Below, piece by piece: positions 61,831 through 64,000 of a DNA stretch of 64,000 nt (the first letter of the stretch is position 1; the number at the start of each line of letters is the position of its first letter). Source of the stretch: Microbacterium oxydans (GTDB lineage: Bacteria; Actinomycetota; Actinomycetes; Actinomycetales; Microbacteriaceae); NCBI RefSeq assembly GCF_900095745.1, contig NZ_FMIR01000006.1:62001-126000 (forward strand), written 5' to 3'. The translations under genes were made by a program, and so were the position numbers. The notes below the pieces were generated by a model, which made no database searches, was not told the DNA's origin, and saw nothing but the letters and a program-made list of their open reading frames with translations.

Positions 61831-63426
61831 ATGACGACAGTCTTCACCGGCCGCATCCGTCCGCTCTCCCCGAGCGCTGACGCCGAAGCCGAGGCGATGG
61901 CCGTCGACGACGGCACGATCGTCGCCGTCGGGGCGGCGGACGAACTCCGCCGTCGCTTCCCGGATGCCGAGACCGCAGCCCTCGACGGCTGGGTCATGCC
62001 CGGTCTGATCGAACCGCACGGGCATCCGGGATTCTCCGCGATCCTGCTGTCCGACCTCGTGGTCGACCTCCGTCCCGTCGTGATCCCCGAGGCGGAAGGC
62101 GTCCTGGCCGCGCTCCGAGCGGCGGTGGCGGATGCCGGGGGCGAAGCGGTCTTCGCAAACGGGTGGGATGCTCTGCTGCAGCGCGGACTGCCCGACCCCG
62201 ACATCCGCTTCCTCGACGAGCTCGCGGGCAGCGTGCCCCTCGTCGTGATCCACAACTCCGGCCATTCCGTGTACTTCAACACCGCGGCCGCGCTCGCCGC
62301 GGGCCTCGATCGGAACACCCCCGATCCGGTCGGCGCCTCGTTCGGCCGCGATGCCGCGGGGGAGCTCACGGGCGTCGCCCTCGAGGCCGCCGCGGTCGAG
62401 CAGGTCGTGGCGCCGATGCTCGCGAAGGCGCAGCAGCACCTCCCCCGGATCCTCCCCGCGCACCTGCACGACCTCGCATCCCGCGGCATCACCACGGTGT
62501 CGGACCTGTCGTGGAACCCCGAGCTCAACCCGCTCATCGACGCCCTTCGTGCGCAGGGTGCGATGCCTGTGCGGCTGCGGTGGTACGAGATGTCCCGCCC
62601 CGGCGGAGTCGCGGCTCCGCGCGGCGAAGACGATCCCGTGTTCCGGCAGACCGGGGTGAAGACCTGGTCCGACGGTTCCCCGTGGGTGGGCAACATCGCC
62701 ACCTCCTTCCCCTACCTCGACACCGCGGCGACCCGCTCCCTCGGGCTCGAGCCGCACCATGTCGGGCACGCGAACTACACGGCCGAACAGCTGCGGACGA
62801 TCGCCGATCCCTATGCCGCCGCCGGCTGGCAGCTCGCCTGCCATGCGCACGGAGACCTCGCGATCGACGCGACCCTCGACGTGTATGCGCAGCTCATCCG
62901 GCAGCACGGGCTCACCGACCACCGCTTCCGGCTCGAGCACTGCGGAGCCATGACGCCGGAGCAGTTCGAGCGCGCGGCATCCCTCGGCGTCACCGTCAGT
63001 CTCTTCGTCGACCACATCACCTACTGGGGAGAGGTGCTGGTCGACGACCTCTTCGGCCCGGAGCACGGCGGTGCGTGGGCCGATGCCGGTGCCGCCTTCG
63101 CCGCCGGTCATCGGGCGACCTTCCACAACGACGGCTGGGTCACCCCCAACGAGCCCTTCCGCAACATGGCCGTCGCCGAGACCCGCACGACTCGCAATGG
63201 ACACCGGATGCCGGGCGGCACCCCGGTCACGCGCGAACAGGCACTTCTCGCGCACACCGCGAACGCGGCCTGGCAGCTCTTCAGCGAGCATGAGGTCGGC
63301 ACCCTCGCCCCCGGACTCTTCGCCGACTTCATCGTGGTCGACCGTGATCCCCTCACGGTCTCGGCGGAAGACCTCGCCGAAACTCAGGTGACCGCGACCT
63401 ATGTGAGCGGCGCCCGGGTCGTCTGA
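61831..63426 (+). CDS. YtcJ-like amidohydrolase
   Basis: A 531-residue metal-dependent hydrolase of the amidohydrolase_3 type. The metal-binding HxH is in MPGLIEPHGHPGF; the later blocks LACHAHGDLAIDATLD, FRLEHCGAMTPEQFERAA and GVTVSLFVDH supply the other ligands, and APGLFADFIVVDRDPLTV is the standard C-terminus. Substrates of YtcJ-type enzymes are mostly unknown cyclic amides or related compounds. A CAGACT hexamer ends 6 nt before the ATG at 61831 and there is no ribosome binding site, so translation is probably leaderless. Confidence 0.9.
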   Translation: MTTVFTGRIRPLSPSADAEAEAMAVDDGTIVAVGAADELRRRFPDAETAALDGWVMPGLIEPHGHPGFSAILLSDLVVDLRPVVIPEAEGVLAALRAAVADAGGEAVFANGWDALLQRGLPDPDIRFLDELAGSVPLVVIHNSGHSVYFNTAAALAAGLDRNTPDPVGASFGRDAAGELTGVALEAAAVEQVVAPMLAKAQQHLPRILPAHLHDLASRGITTVSDLSWNPELNPLIDALRAQGAMPVRLRWYEMSRPGGVAAPRGEDDPVFRQTGVKTWSDGSPWVGNIATSFPYLDTAATRSLGLEPHHVGHANYTAEQLRTIADPYAAAGWQLACHAHGDLAIDATLDVYAQLIRQHGLTDHRFRLEHCGAMTPEQFERAASLGVTVSLFVDHITYWGEVLVDDLFGPEHGGAWADAGAAFAAGHRATFHNDGWVTPNEPFRNMAVAETRTTRNGHRMPGGTPVTREQALLAHTANAAWQLFSEHEVGTLAPGLFADFIVVDRDPLTVSAEDLAETQVTATYVSGARVV

Positions 63427-63470
63427 CATGCGGTCATCCGGGGTCTCCGCCGCCGGATAGTGTGTGAGCC

Positions 63471-63893
63471 ATGGACCTGCGTGTAGCGGCGTACGCGGTC
63501 GTCACCGATGACGACGGGCGTCTGCTGTTGGCGCGGTGGATCGACGGGCGTCGCGTCGCGTGGACCATGCCGGGAGGCGGACTCGAACCCGGTGAGTCCC
63601 CGGAGGATGCGGTGCGCCGCGAGCTCCGGGAGGAGACCGGCTACACCGTGAAGGTCGGCGAGCTCCTCGGCATCCACTCCCGGGTCATCCCCGCGGGACG
63701 CCGCGTGCAGAAGGCCGCGGATCCGCTGCACACGCTGCGCATCGTCTATCGCGCGCAGGTCACGGGCGGCAAGCTGCGCTTCGAGACCGATGGCTCGACC
63801 GACATGGCCGAGTGGTTCCCCCTGAAGTCCGTGGCCGAACTGCAGCGGGTCAAGCTCGTCGACATCGCGATGCGCATGGCCGGCATCCTCTGA
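63471..63893 (+). CDS. NUDIX hydrolase
   Basis: A 140-residue NUDIX enzyme with the full box at about 36-58: GGGLEPGESPEDAVRRELRE then ETGY, matching GX5EX7REUXEEXGU. Such proteins hydrolyse nucleoside diphosphate derivatives; the exact substrate is not readable. A TAGTGT hexamer (63458-63463) lies 7 nt before the ATG, fitting a leaderless transcript. It is convergent with the partial gene at the right edge. Confidence 0.92.
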   Translation: MDLRVAAYAVVTDDDGRLLLARWIDGRRVAWTMPGGGLEPGESPEDAVRRELREETGYTVKVGELLGIHSRVIPAGRRVQKAADPLHTLRIVYRAQVTGGKLRFETDGSTDMAEWFPLKSVAELQRVKLVDIAMRMAGIL

Positions 63894-63895
63894 GG

Positions 63896-64000
63896 TCAGC
63901 GCTCCTCGGGAACCGAGATGTCGGCGACGGTCGCTCCGTACGCGGCGATGAGGTCGTCGGCCTCGACGAAGAGGCTGTAACCGTGAGCGCCGGCACCCAT
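63896..64000 (-). CDS. C-terminal end of an unidentified protein (continues beyond the window)
   Basis: The minus strand has an open frame from the right edge to a TGA at 63896-63898 (34 residues: GAGAHGYSLFVEADDLIAAY, then GATVADISVPEER). The codon pattern (G/C-rich third positions) looks like coding sequence, and the stop is 2 bp from the end of the convergent NUDIX gene. Too little is visible to name the family. The Met at the edge is probably internal. Confidence 0.6.
   Translation of the reverse strand: MGAGAHGYSLFVEADDLIAAYGATVADISVPEER

Noticed and set aside
61267..63429. 720-codon minus-strand frame extending the DUF1801 gene
   Set aside because: The part beyond 61713 is antisense to the amidohydrolase gene. 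The ATG at 61713 has a ribosome binding site and gives the proper domain length.

Overview
The window is about 64 kb of a high-GC actinobacterial chromosome spanning the replication origin. Gene content and order (rpmH-dnaA-dnaN-recF-dciA-gyrB-gyrA-DUF3566 on one side; rnpA-yidD-yidC-jag-rsmG-parA-parB on the other), GTG starts, ATGA/GTGA overlaps, tRNA genes without encoded CCA and many probable leaderless starts fit Microbacteriaceae, most likely Microbacterium or a close relative. The genus is an inference from general similarity; no search was run.

Layout. 1-3134: end of treY, then treZ (trehalose from malto-oligosaccharides). 3187-3913: FitA/VapB-VapC type toxin-antitoxin pair. 3923-5350: CCA-adding enzyme. 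5513-10417: LAxTG-anchored phosphoesterase, small lipoprotein, cupin, Lrp/AsnC regulator. 10533-17036: compact operon of aldehyde dehydrogenase, PuuD-like amidotransferase, DUF3830 and a PotDBCA-like ABC importer, probably for polyamine/GABA-type compounds. 17134-23597: Tat-exported phospholipase-C-like enzyme, LPxTG surface protein, luciferase-like monooxygenase, methyltransferase. 23704-28974: DUF6049-murJ, then trxB-trxA behind a SigR/SigH-type promoter. 29038-30831: small unknown protein and a sugar transporter. 30895-37049 (minus strand): parB, parA, a cluster of seven parS-like sites, rsmG, jag, yidC, yidD, rnpA, rpmH. 37050-39250: origin region with DnaA boxes on both sides of dnaA. 39251-47505: dnaN, a branched palindromic element, recF, dciA, gyrB, gyrA, DUF3566. 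47585-51324: VIT-family transporter, two-component system and DUF4097 protein. 51410-51582: tRNA-Ile and tRNA-Ala, followed by a DUF4365 and an HNH gene (possible accessory pair). 53076-61219: M24 peptidase, then an AraC-controlled cluster of permease, ornithine-cyclodeaminase-like protein, FAD amine oxidase and aldehyde dehydrogenase. 61267-64000: DUF1801 protein, YtcJ-like amidohydrolase, NUDIX hydrolase, and the end of an unidentified gene.

Most of the window is core chromosome. The points most worth a second look are the branched palindrome between dnaN and recF, the parS cluster with one site translated as the start of ParA, the GGAAT-N18-GTT promoter of trxBA, the two amine/amino-acid catabolic clusters with poorly understood members (DUF3830; the cyclodeaminase-like protein), the DUF4365-HNH pair, and a recurrent -10/start-codon spacing that marks twelve leaderless genes and settles several start sites.
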